From NCBI GenBank assembly GCA_022798855.1, contig JAAWNI010000088.1, forward strand, positions 1 through 8,935: 8,935 bases of DNA. The letters run 5' to 3'. Source of the DNA: Lawsonibacter sp. (lineage in GTDB: Bacteria > Bacillota > Clostridia > Oscillospirales > Oscillospiraceae). A program made the position numbers and the translations under genes. The notes under the pieces are model-generated. The model saw only the letters and a list, made by a program, of their open reading frames with translations, ran no database searches and was not told where the DNA came from. Shown here one piece after another: positions 1-6,117 of this stretch (positions within the stretch are counted from its first letter, which is position 1; each line of letters starts with the position of its first letter).

Positions 1-3
1 TTT

Positions 4-81
4 CTTGAAATAAAACAATTATTCCTGCGAAATCCCGCCTTGCCTGGTGGAAAAATCCCTCGTCAACCGGTATTCCTCAAG
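4..81. repeat. Dispersed intergenic repeat, copy A
   Basis: The block starts CTTGAAAT and ends GTATTCCTCAAG, so its ends are roughly inverted (CTTGA/TCAAG). Inside it lie ATTCCTGC and GCCTTGCC. The same order of blocks (CTTGAAAT, ATTCC-GC, GCCTTGCC, then a T/A-rich stretch) recurs at 1017-1090 with changes, which supports a small non-coding repeat family. No reading frame is convincing here. Whether the family is genome-wide is inference. Confidence 0.45.
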
Positions 82-182
82 ATATTAAACAGGCTCTTAG
101 ACCCTGTATCCACAACCTCAAACACCGCCCAGCCGGGTCTTTCCCAGCCATCCAGAATTTTCAGTTATGAATACAGGCCCCT

Positions 183-200
183 GGGCGTCCTGAAACGCCC
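183..200. repeat. Short inverted repeat (hairpin)
   Basis: GGGCGT (183-188) and ACGCCC (195-200) are perfectly complementary around a 6-nt loop. The hairpin lies just downstream of the leftward promoter at 210-237, so it would form near the 5' end of that transcript. A wider pair, CCTGTAT (103-109) with ATACAGG (171-177), lies further along the same predicted RNA. Confidence 0.4.
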
Positions 201-209
201 GACATAGGT

Positions 210-237
210 ATTATACCAGATTTTTCATTCTTGTCCA
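210..237 (-). promoter_or_regulatory. Leftward sigma-A-like promoter without an evident gene
   Basis: On the minus strand a TGGACA -35 box (232-237) is followed by a 16-bp spacer and a perfect TATAAT -10 box (210-215). It reads toward the left edge of the window. In the 200 bases downstream I see only hairpins, very short frames without ribosome binding sites, and the repeat at 4-81. It may drive a small RNA, a gene beyond the edge, or nothing. Confidence 0.4.
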
Positions 238-297
238 CCCATGAATCCTCCAATGGCTGATTTTTCATAGTTTCTTAAAATTTACCGCTTTGACCTC

Positions 298-326
298 TTG
301 CTTTTTTTCCGCTGTCGGGTTACAAT
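298..326 (+). promoter_or_regulatory. Promoter of the DUF1292 gene
   Basis: TTGCTT (298-303) and TACAAT (321-326) are separated by exactly 17 bp, a good sigma-A arrangement. The start codon lies 36 bp downstream of the -10 box, giving a leader of about 30 nt. It probably also contributes transcripts to the 6S RNA region downstream. Confidence 0.6.
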
Positions 327-361
327 AAGACCACAGGAATTTGAACAGGAGGACGGCTGCT

Positions 362-682
362 ATGGAGGATCATTTCGGCCCCGACTTTATCACCGTCACC
401 GACGAGGATGGCAACGACTTTGAGCTGGAGCTGGTGGACACGCTGGAGCACCAGGGCGTCACCTACTACGCCATGTTCCCCGCGGTGGAGGAGGACGAGT
501 CCACCGGCGAACCCAAGGACGTGGATGCCGACGACGAGGAGTACGGCCTGGTCATCATGAAGGCCATCCAGGAGGACGGCGAGGAGCTGCTGTCCACCCT
601 GGACTCCGACGAGGAGCTGGATACCGTATATGAGCTGTTCATGGAGCGGTTTTTCCAGGATGAGGACGAGGAAGCGGAGTAA
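362..682 (+). CDS. DUF1292 (YrzB-like) small acidic protein
   Basis: This 106-residue protein is very rich in Asp and Glu. It has the DUF1292 pattern: an N-terminal ITVTDEDGNDFELELVDTLE segment, then YYAMFPA, a variable acidic stretch, EYGLVIMKA, and a C-terminal DSDEELDTVYELFME helix. The family is widespread in Firmicutes and often sits near ruvX; its function is unknown and it is probably cytoplasmic, as no membrane segment is present. The ATG at 362 is chosen over an in-frame TTG at 341 because AGGAGG (347-352) lies 9 nt before it and would be inside the longer frame. Its own promoter is at 298-326. It is followed within about 10 nt by a structured RNA rather than by another gene. Confidence 0.9.
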   Translation: MEDHFGPDFITVTDEDGNDFELELVDTLEHQGVTYYAMFPAVEEDESTGEPKDVDADDEEYGLVIMKAIQEDGEELLSTLDSDEELDTVYELFMERFFQDEDEEAE

Positions 683-689
683 AGCAATT

Positions 690-885
690 TTCCTGCTCGG
701 TGCGTGATGGGCTCTTTTAAACCCACATTTTTAAAACGGGACGCCCACCTCACGGTGCGGCCCGCAGGCCTCCCGGCACCCTTTGAGGAGCGCTGGACGT
801 TGGAAGCGGAAAAACATCGTGGAGGCGACCCACCTGCCATTACGTGCAGGTTTTAAACGGGTCCACACGGCCAGAGCGGGGCTTT
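690..885 (+). ncRNA. ssrS: Probable 6S RNA (SsrS)
   Basis: The region is non-coding but strongly structured, about 190 nt long, the usual size for 6S RNA. The closing stem pairs CCTGCTC (692-698) with GAGCGGG (874-880). A TGGG...CCCA hairpin follows the 5' arm, a GC-rich central rod contains GCGGCCCGCAGGCC, and near the 3' end come GGCGACCCACCTGC and a CCTGC...GCAGG hairpin. This order matches clostridial 6S RNAs as I remember them; no covariance search was run. 6S RNA mimics an open promoter and sequesters sigma-A RNA polymerase in stationary phase. No separate promoter is obvious in the end of the DUF1292 gene, so the RNA may be processed from a longer transcript. Exact ends are approximate. 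Confidence 0.7.
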
Positions 886-910
886 AAAAAAGATGATTTC
901 CCAGCGAATC

Positions 911-940
911 GACCGCGGTGCTTTCACCGTGGTCTTTTTT
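911..940 (+). terminator. Rho-independent terminator after the 6S RNA region
   Basis: GACCGCGGTG (911-920) pairs with CACCGTGGTC (925-934) around a CTTT loop, with one G-T type mismatch in ten, followed directly by six T (935-940). It ends rightward transcription from the DUF1292/6S unit. Confidence 0.85.
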
Positions 941-975
941 ATATAAGAAGCTGTACCAATAGCCTTAGCACATAT

Positions 976-1016
976 CTTTTTTGCGGCCAAAATTGCCGTT
1001 GGCCGCGTTAAAAAAG
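976..1016. repeat. Hairpin inside the inverted-repeat element
   Basis: GCGGCCAA (983-990) and TTGGCCGC (999-1006) form a perfect 8-bp stem with an 8-nt loop. It is extended by CTTTTTT (976-982) opposite AAAAAAG (1010-1016), with a three-base bulge. The T and A runs lie on the wrong sides for an ordinary terminator on either strand. Confidence 0.5.
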
Positions 1017-1090
1017 CTTGAAATACATCCAGTATTCCCGCACTTTTTTGCCTTGCCAACAACGATTTTGTCTCGCAAATCTGTGTACTT
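1017..1090. repeat. Dispersed intergenic repeat, copy B
   Basis: This shares CTTGAAAT, ATTCC-GC and TGCCTTGCC in the same order and similar spacing with the block at 4-81, but is diverged elsewhere. It lies wholly inside the larger inverted-repeat element, so the two repeats are nested or form one composite. Confidence 0.4.
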
Positions 1091-1114
1091 CGGCTAATGG
1101 TACAGCTTCTAAAG

Positions 1115-1149
1115 AAGACCTCCCGCCGCAATTCCCGGCGGGAGGTCTT
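1115..1149. terminator. Bidirectional terminator
   Basis: AAGACCTCCCGCCG (1115-1128) and CGGCGGGAGGTCTT (1136-1149) form a perfect 14-bp stem with a 7-nt loop. Leftward reading, just past the isomerase stop codon, gives a CTTCTTT tail; rightward reading gives TCTTTTC. It most likely ends the isomerase transcript and also backs up the 6S terminator. Confidence 0.8.
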
Positions 1150-1162
1150 TTCGCTGTCAATT

Positions 1163-2677
1163 TTACGGGTTGACAAACTTCATTCCCGTCCCCTGGGAGG
1201 TGGTCCAGCCCTGAGAAGCGCTGGCATACAGCTCCTCCCGGTCCTGGTCCCGCAGGGCGTTCCCCACAGTGATTTTCCAGGCGGGGTCGTCGGAGGAGAC
1301 ATAGTACATGATGTGCCAGCCGTACTCGCTCTTGACCAGCTCCACGTCCCCCGCCCTGCGGGCGCTGTCCACGGCCCAGTCCTTGAACGGCTCCACATAG
1401 TTGGAGTTGGAGGTGATCCCGGAGATCAGCCCGCCGCTGGAGGCGGAGCCAGTGTCCTGGCTGTTGGCGGTGGCCAGCTCGGCGAAGGAGTCCTCTGTGG
1501 CCTCCCCAGCCTTCCACTGGTCCAGCAGCTCCTGGGCCTTCTCCTCGGCCTCGTCATACTGCTCCTGAGTGGGGTTGGTGCCTGAGCCCGCCCGGACCAG
1601 CAGGTGGCGCACGGTGTTGGTGTCCTCCTCGTCCCGGAAGCGGTCCTCAAAAATGGAGACATAGTAGTAATAGGAGTCCACCGTCTCCTGCTCCACCAGG
1701 GTGACATCCCCGGTCTTGCGGCCGGCATCCATCAGCCAGTCGGCGTAGATGGACATGCTGACGTTGGCGCCGGAAGCCCGGCGGGAGATGGCGGCGCTGT
1801 ACAGCTGGTCCTCATACTCCTCGGCCAGCTTCTCCGGGTCCTCCCCGGCTTCCAGCTTGGCCTTGACCTCCTCGGCCAGGGCCTTCTGGGCAGGCTTCTG
1901 CTCCTCAATGGCCGCTTTCTTCTCCTCGTCGCTCATCTCGATGGAGTTGCCCTGCTCGTCGGTGACGGGGACCCCGGCCCGGAAGGTGAGCTGGGTGTAG
2001 ATGATGGTATCCAGGGCGCCGGCGTTGTCCTTGTAGTAGGCCTCGTAATCGGAATCGGGGTGCTCAATGGCGTCCAGCTGCGTCTCGGCGTAGTCGGAAG
2101 CCAGAATGTCCTGCTTGACCAGCTCCACCAGCTTGTCATAGGTCATATAGGCGCCGAAGCTGGCCCGGATAAAGGCGTCCCGGCTGGGGTAGCCGTAGCC
2201 GGCCCAGGCGGAGTTCAGCTGGTTCAGGGTGGACTCCAGGCCCTCCTGGGCTTCCTGAGAGAGGGTATAGCCCTCGCCCTCCGCCTTCGCGGCCATGGCT
2301 GTGCTCTCGGTCAGCTGCCGCGCCGCCTCCTCAAGCAGATGGTCATACCAGCTCTGGCCCGTCTCCTGGTCATAGACCTGGGTCTTCACCGACACATTGG
2401 GGAGGAACGCGTAGCTGGAAGCCTGCTCGTTATACAGGCTGCTGTAGTAATACTGCACCTCGGCGGCGGTATACTTGACGCCGTTCACATTCAGGGCGGT
2501 CAAATTGCGCTGAAGGATGCCGCTGTTCCAGAACATCAGGGCGACGGCCGCCACCACGACCACCACGCCGACGGTGGTGTACAGAGCCATCGCTCTGCGG
2601 TCCTTCTGTTCCTCTTGGCGGCGCTTCTCGTCGCGCTGCGCCCGGGCTTGGGTCTTTTTCTCTGGGGATGCACTCAC
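1163..2677 (-). CDS. Membrane-anchored peptidyl-prolyl isomerase (SurA/PrsA-like parvulin)
   Basis: This 504-residue extracytoplasmic foldase catalyses cis-trans proline isomerisation in exported proteins. After a highly charged N-terminal stretch (residues 5-30) comes one membrane segment (about 31-51, with a VGVVVVVAAVAL core). No lipobox is seen, unlike Bacillus PrsA. A helical chaperone-like region (about 70-215) follows, then two parvulin-like units. The C-terminal one (about 353-461) has the hallmarks VRHLLVRA, SGGLISGI and EYGWHIMYY. The earlier one (about 224-342) is degenerate. The GTG at 2677 is preferred because it gives the MSAS start common in related proteins and has AGAGGA 11 nt upstream; a longer TTG start at 2713 has no good ribosome binding site. 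It is monocistronic, with its own promoter and terminator. Confidence 0.88.
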   Translation of the reverse strand: MSASPEKKTQARAQRDEKRRQEEQKDRRAMALYTTVGVVVVVAAVALMFWNSGILQRNLTALNVNGVKYTAAEVQYYYSSLYNEQASSYAFLPNVSVKTQVYDQETGQSWYDHLLEEAARQLTESTAMAAKAEGEGYTLSQEAQEGLESTLNQLNSAWAGYGYPSRDAFIRASFGAYMTYDKLVELVKQDILASDYAETQLDAIEHPDSDYEAYYKDNAGALDTIIYTQLTFRAGVPVTDEQGNSIEMSDEEKKAAIEEQKPAQKALAEEVKAKLEAGEDPEKLAEEYEDQLYSAAISRRASGANVSMSIYADWLMDAGRKTGDVTLVEQETVDSYYYYVSIFEDRFRDEEDTNTVRHLLVRAGSGTNPTQEQYDEAEEKAQELLDQWKAGEATEDSFAELATANSQDTGSASSGGLISGITSNSNYVEPFKDWAVDSARRAGDVELVKSEYGWHIMYYVSSDDPAWKITVGNALRDQDREELYASASQGWTTSQGTGMKFVNP

Positions 2678-2766
2678 AGTTGCTTCAGTCCTCTCGTGTT
2701 CAGTAGTAATCAAACGTCCGCCAAAAGACGCGGTCCGGAGCGAAGGCTTGGGGACATTTCCGAAGT

Positions 2767-2795
2767 ATTATACTAAAAAACCGTTCATAATGCAA
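2767..2795 (-). promoter_or_regulatory. Promoter of the peptidyl-prolyl isomerase gene
   Basis: On the minus strand TTGCAT (2790-2795) and a perfect TATAAT (2767-2772) are 17 bp apart. Transcription would start near 2760, leaving a leader of about 80 nt before the GTG start at 2677. This separates the gene from the LtaS-type gene upstream. Confidence 0.7.
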
Positions 2796-2860
2796 GGGGG
2801 ACTTTTTGCGGGAAACGTCCTGCCGCGCATTTTATCGCGATCATGTGAATCGGTGCGCTC

Positions 2861-2889
2861 TGTAGGGGCGCACAGTGTCCGCCCCTACA
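2861..2889. repeat. Short GC-rich palindrome of the TGTAGGGGCG type
   Basis: TGTAGGGGCG (2861-2870) and CGCCCCTACA (2880-2889) form a perfect 10-bp stem with a 9-nt loop, between the LtaS-type gene and the isomerase promoter. The same 10-mer occurs at 7111-7120. No T-run follows on either strand, so it is not a classic terminator, though it could shield the 3' end of the upstream transcript. Confidence 0.6.
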
Positions 2890-2935
2890 TTAGGGCTTGT
2901 TTGAAAAATGTCAGTATGCCCAAACGCGGGGCCCT

Positions 2936-5107
2936 CTACCCGCCAAAGACCGCGCTGTAGAAGTTATTTTCCACGATCAGGTGGGTGGCATTCAGCTTGT
3001 AGCTCACCAGCTTCTTCATGGCGGCGACATAGCCCTCCTGCTCCTCGGCGGTCATGGCGGCCCCCTCCGCCGGGGTAAACTCCTGGGTGAAGCGGTTGTA
3101 GAAGCCCCGGTCGGACTTCCAGCAGGTGGAGGTAAAGACCACCAGGCCCTCGCTGTCGGAGAGGATGTCGCTGCCCGCCAGCATTCGGGAGTCGTACTCC
3201 AGCCCCAGCAGATTGGACAGGGTGGGCAGGATGTCCACCTGGCAGCACACCTTATCCACCTCCACCGGCTCCTCCATGGAGGCCGACCAGAGGATCAGGG
3301 CGTTCTTATACACGTCAAAGTCGATGCTGCCCTCTTTCAAATACTCAAAATCCTTGGAGTCGCCGAATTTCTTTCCGGACAGCTCCTCCAGGGTGTCCAC
3401 GTTAAAGTAGGGGATGTGGTCGCCGGTGGCCACGATGAGGGTCTTGTCCAGTTTGCCCGCCGCCCTCAGCTTATCCAGCAGCAGCTCCAGCGCCCGGTCT
3501 ACCTCCATGCAGGTGGCCACGTAGTTCTGGGTCGTCTCGCTGTAGGGCAGGGCCCGGACGGTGTCCCGGTAGGGGGCCACCACCCGGTTGTCCGAGTAGG
3601 GCATGTGGCCGCTGATGGTCAGGTAGTAGACGTGGAAGGGCTTGTCGCTGTTGATATAGTCGTCGATGCTCTTCTCGATCATGACGGTGTCCTTCTGGGG
3701 CCACAGGAGCTTGCCGCTGTCGCCCACGTCCAGGCCCTCGAACTCGCTGAGCTTACCCCGGGGGGAGCTCTCACAGCCTTTCACGCTGAACTGGTGCCAG
3801 TCGTAGCCCAGGTTGGTGTGGGACATGGCCCGGCCGTACATATCCCCGTTGGGGTGGTAGCCCAGCACGTTGTAGCCTTTCCGGCCCAGCTGCTGGGCCA
3901 GGGAGAAGTAGGCGTTGAAGCCCACCGTCTGGCCGTTCTCCTGGAAGCTCACCTCGCCGGTGCGGGTCATGGTGGCGGTACCGCCGTTCCGGGGGTACAG
4001 GCCCAGGAGGGTCTGGCACTCGCCGTTGGAGGTGCTGGTGTAGTGGAGGGCGGTGTAGTAGTTGTTGAAGATAAAGCCCTCGTGGGTCAGCTTGTAGAGG
4101 GTTGGGGTCAGCTCCGGGTCGATGGCGTAGCCGGAGAAGCCCTCCAGCACCAGCTGGATCACGTTGTAGCCCTCGAACATGCCGGTGTACTCGTTCTTCT
4201 TGGTGGGGGACACGCTGTTGAAGAAGCTGGCCAGCCACTTGATGTCGTCATTCCTCCCGCCCTCCGCCAGGCCGGCCAGGTCGACGTCCATCACGTTGGG
4301 GGAGGTGTCGACCACTGGGCCGGGGTCGGGCTCCGAGACGCTGCCCGCCGGGTCCCCGCTGGACGAGGAGGAGCCGTTGGGGGCCAGGTTCCCAATGTCC
4401 TCGAAATCGCTGCCCATGGTGTTCTTCGCCGGGACGATCATGTGTTTTACGTCCAGCCGCAGCGTGGTGAGCAGGCCCAGCTGCTCCACCTGGTCGTCAA
4501 TGTTGGTGTCCATCTGATACAGCTTGGCGGGGGTCAGGTCCCCCTTCCAGGGCAGGTGGACCACGCCCAGGCCCAGAATGTGGAACACCACGCAGGCCCC
4601 CAGCACCAGCCCGGCGAAACGAAGGTCGAACCGGGCAAAGCCCACCAGCCGCCCGCCGAAAAGGCACAGCAGGATGGAGGGCAGCAGCAGAATCAGGATG
4701 ATGGGAATGCCGCGGACCACAGCGGAGGCGATCACGTCGGAGTAGTCGGTGAGCTTGTTGCCCGCCGCCATCTTCAAGGCGCTGGGGCCGTAGTAGGACT
4801 GGAGAATGGTCTTGGCGATGATCTCCGCCCCGTAAATAACGGAAATCAGCACCGCCAGAATTTTTGCCGCCAGGCTGTTGGCCTGCCTGCGCCAGGGAAG
4901 AGTCAGGGCGGAGAGGAAAAAGCCCGCCGCGATGGCAAATACCACGTACACCGGCGCGTAGACCAGGGCGGTCTTCATATAGATGTGGAACACCAGCTCC
5001 AGATAGACCAGAAGCGCCGGGAACAGCAGCACCCGGGCCATAGTCCGGTTCAGCCCGCCGTCATCGCGCCGCCCGCTCCCCCGGGAGCGCTTTCCGTTAT
5101 ACCCCAT
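2936..5107 (-). CDS. LTA synthase family protein (LtaS-type phosphoglycerol transferase)
   Basis: This 723-residue membrane enzyme probably transfers glycerol phosphate from phosphatidylglycerol onto a growing teichoic acid or glycolipid outside the cell. Five membrane segments (about 26-44, 49-70, 80-102, 125-152, 164-185) match the LtaS layout. A Ser/Pro-rich linker (about 245-268) leads to the sulfatase-fold domain (about 314-640). The catalytic and metal-binding set is intact by alignment to S. aureus LtaS: Glu322 in VLEGFS, nucleophile Thr359 in TSNGE, His501 in ISGHMPY, and Asp563-His564 in TGDHIPY. The ATG at 5107 is chosen because GGAGG (5117-5121) sits 9 nt before it; frames starting at 5179 or 5170 would begin inside the promoter. 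The polymer made, and whether it synthesises or primes it, cannot be told from sequence. Confidence 0.92.
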   Translation of the reverse strand: MGYNGKRSRGSGRRDDGGLNRTMARVLLFPALLVYLELVFHIYMKTALVYAPVYVVFAIAAGFFLSALTLPWRRQANSLAAKILAVLISVIYGAEIIAKTILQSYYGPSALKMAAGNKLTDYSDVIASAVVRGIPIILILLLPSILLCLFGGRLVGFARFDLRFAGLVLGACVVFHILGLGVVHLPWKGDLTPAKLYQMDTNIDDQVEQLGLLTTLRLDVKHMIVPAKNTMGSDFEDIGNLAPNGSSSSSGDPAGSVSEPDPGPVVDTSPNVMDVDLAGLAEGGRNDDIKWLASFFNSVSPTKKNEYTGMFEGYNVIQLVLEGFSGYAIDPELTPTLYKLTHEGFIFNNYYTALHYTSTSNGECQTLLGLYPRNGGTATMTRTGEVSFQENGQTVGFNAYFSLAQQLGRKGYNVLGYHPNGDMYGRAMSHTNLGYDWHQFSVKGCESSPRGKLSEFEGLDVGDSGKLLWPQKDTVMIEKSIDDYINSDKPFHVYYLTISGHMPYSDNRVVAPYRDTVRALPYSETTQNYVATCMEVDRALELLLDKLRAAGKLDKTLIVATGDHIPYFNVDTLEELSGKKFGDSKDFEYLKEGSIDFDVYKNALILWSASMEEPVEVDKVCCQVDILPTLSNLLGLEYDSRMLAGSDILSDSEGLVVFTSTCWKSDRGFYNRFTQEFTPAEGAAMTAEEQEGYVAAMKKLVSYKLNATHLIVENNFYSAVFGG

Positions 5108-5142
5108 TGGAATCGACCTCCAAACGTTGTTCCTAATATTTT

Positions 5143-5179
5143 CCTCCCCTACTTTACCCACTTCCCCCATCACAGTCAA
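5143..5179 (-). promoter_or_regulatory. LtaS-gene promoter overlapping an MraZ-box-like operator
   Basis: On the minus strand TTGACT (5174-5179) and TAAAGT (5151-5156) are 17 bp apart. Three contiguous 9-bp units overlap the spacer, the -10 box and the start region: TGGGGGAAG (5161-5169), TGGGTAAAG (5152-5160) and TAGGGGAGG (5143-5151). MraZ proteins bind repeated TGGG/AAAGTG-type units at the front of the division and cell-wall cluster. The resemblance is by eye, and there is no mraZ gene in the window. Confidence 0.55.
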
Positions 5180-5249
5180 GGGATATTTTTTTAAATTTTT
5201 CCTAAATTTTGCGTTCTCTTCCTCGACTGAAATTTAAGAACCTTCTTTA

Positions 5250-5296
5250 TGGCGGTAAACCCGCAAATTTGTTCGAATTGATTTCCTTTACCGCCA
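5250..5296 (-). repeat. Inverted repeat at the 3' end of the SMI1/KNR4 gene
   Basis: TGGCGGTAAA (5250-5259) and TTTACCGCCA (5287-5296) are a perfect 10-bp inverted pair with a 27-nt loop. The right arm covers the last codons and stop of the SMI1 gene. It can fold in the mRNA as a 3' stabilising or weak terminating hairpin, but no T-run follows. Confidence 0.5.
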
Positions 5297-6109
5297 TGTG
5301 ATTTGGCCTAAATGCGCTCCGAACGCCTCCAGATGGGATTCATCCATAGCTCCCGCGTGAATATCGGAATAAAAGCCATTACTCCGTATCCACGCAATCA
5401 GTTTTTCATCCGAATACATTACGGCAATTCCATACACATTGAATTCCGACAAAAGATGATATTCTTCATTACAAAAATTTTTTAATTCCCGCTCGATATC
5501 AAGTGTTGCCACAAACCTGCCTTTACATCTTCCTTTTTTAAAAACCGGTCTGTTCTCCAGCGCGATTGTAAGCATTCTGCCCACACAAAACTGATAGCAG
5601 CAAAAGCCGCTCCTTTCTATGTGCCATTCCCTTTTGTAATACTGCGCGAGGCGTCCGCTGTCTATATCGCAGCCAGCAATTGGCGCGCGTTTTTTCTGAA
5701 AGAAAACAATGATTCCCTGTTCCACGTAAATTTCGTCAAGCGGTAAGAAATGCTCAGTATTTGAAAAATATTCTTCATGATTTCCTATCGCGTTGTAAAC
5801 AAGCTTTAATTCTCTCGGAAAAGGAACCCCCAGTTTTTCTTCCACCGCGGAAAAATCAATATTTTCTTCCACGCTGAGGTCCATGAACGACTGCATCTTA
5901 AATAGCATTGCTTGTAAATCTGCATACTCAGGTTCCAGCAAATGGTGGTTTTCCCAAAAACGAACTGCCCGATCCTCTTTGGTGATCTGGTGGTCTGTCA
6001 AAATGCGCTCCGGCCTGCTGAGTGAAACGTTCTGATAACCGGAAACCTGTTCCGCGCAATAACATCCGTAGTATATGTTATTCCGGTAAATATAAAATCC
6101 CTGCTGCAT
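5288..6109 (-). CDS. SMI1/KNR4 (SUKH) domain protein, possible orphan immunity protein
   Basis: The 273-residue protein has a SUKH-like core at about 85-150: a VEEKLGVPFPRELKLVYNAIGN helix-turn motif, then FLPLDEIYVEQG and FFQKKRAPIAGCDIDSG. SUKH proteins usually neutralise polymorphic or contact-dependent toxins in bacteria, in the cytoplasm. The N-terminal 80 and C-terminal 110 residues are unassigned. The ATG at 6109 is set by GGAGG (CCTCC on the plus strand, 6115-6119) five nt upstream; an in-frame TTG at 6121 overlaps that site. The gene is visibly AT-richer than its neighbours and uses more AAA/ATT codons, suggesting transfer. No toxin gene lies in the window, so immunity function is inferred from the family; a regulatory or antiphage-linked role is also possible. 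Confidence 0.75.
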   Translation of the reverse strand: MQQGFYIYRNNIYYGCYCAEQVSGYQNVSLSRPERILTDHQITKEDRAVRFWENHHLLEPEYADLQAMLFKMQSFMDLSVEENIDFSAVEEKLGVPFPRELKLVYNAIGNHEEYFSNTEHFLPLDEIYVEQGIIVFFQKKRAPIAGCDIDSGRLAQYYKREWHIERSGFCCYQFCVGRMLTIALENRPVFKKGRCKGRFVATLDIERELKNFCNEEYHLLSEFNVYGIAVMYSDEKLIAWIRSNGFYSDIHAGAMDESHLEAFGAHLGQITWR

Positions 6110-6117
6110 TTTGCCCT

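Larger units (their letters stand above)
946..1110. repeat. 165-bp inverted-repeat (MITE-like) element
   Basis: AGAAGCTGTACCAATAGCC (946-964) and GGCTAATGGTACAGCTTCT (1092-1110) are inverted with 18 of 19 positions matching. The interior has no gene; it holds a perfect hairpin (983-1006) and a copy of the dispersed repeat seen at 4-81. Size, lack of coding capacity and terminal inverted repeats fit a miniature mobile element. No clear target-site duplication is visible, so mobility is inference. The same terminal motif recurs, joined end to end, at 7833-7855. Confidence 0.5.

Noticed and set aside
85..160. Minus-strand mini-frame of 24 residues starting ATG GCT GGG near position 154, and an overlapping frame ending in FNILRNTG
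   Set aside because: No ribosome binding site, no start codon for the second frame and no conserved motif I recognise; more likely part of a structured or repeat region.
853..1176. Leftward frame of about 107 residues across the 6S terminator and repeats
   Set aside because: It runs through two strong hairpin terminators and an inverted-repeat element, lacks a ribosome binding site, and has no family resemblance.
1604..2776. Long rightward frame opposite the isomerase gene
   Set aside because: Leu/Gly/Val-rich antisense translation with no recognisable domain; the minus-strand isomerase with promoter and terminator explains the region.
5108..5179. N-terminal extension of the LtaS-type protein from TTG 5179 or ATG 5170
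   Set aside because: These codons fall inside the -35 box and spacer of the promoter, and the extension is non-hydrophobic. The ATG at 5107 has a well-spaced GGAGG.
2897..5194. Very long rightward open frame opposite the LtaS-type gene
   Set aside because: It is a shadow of the high-GC minus-strand gene: low-complexity Gly/Val/His/Gln-rich translation, no ribosome binding site, no family motif. The minus strand has intact catalytic residues and membrane segments.
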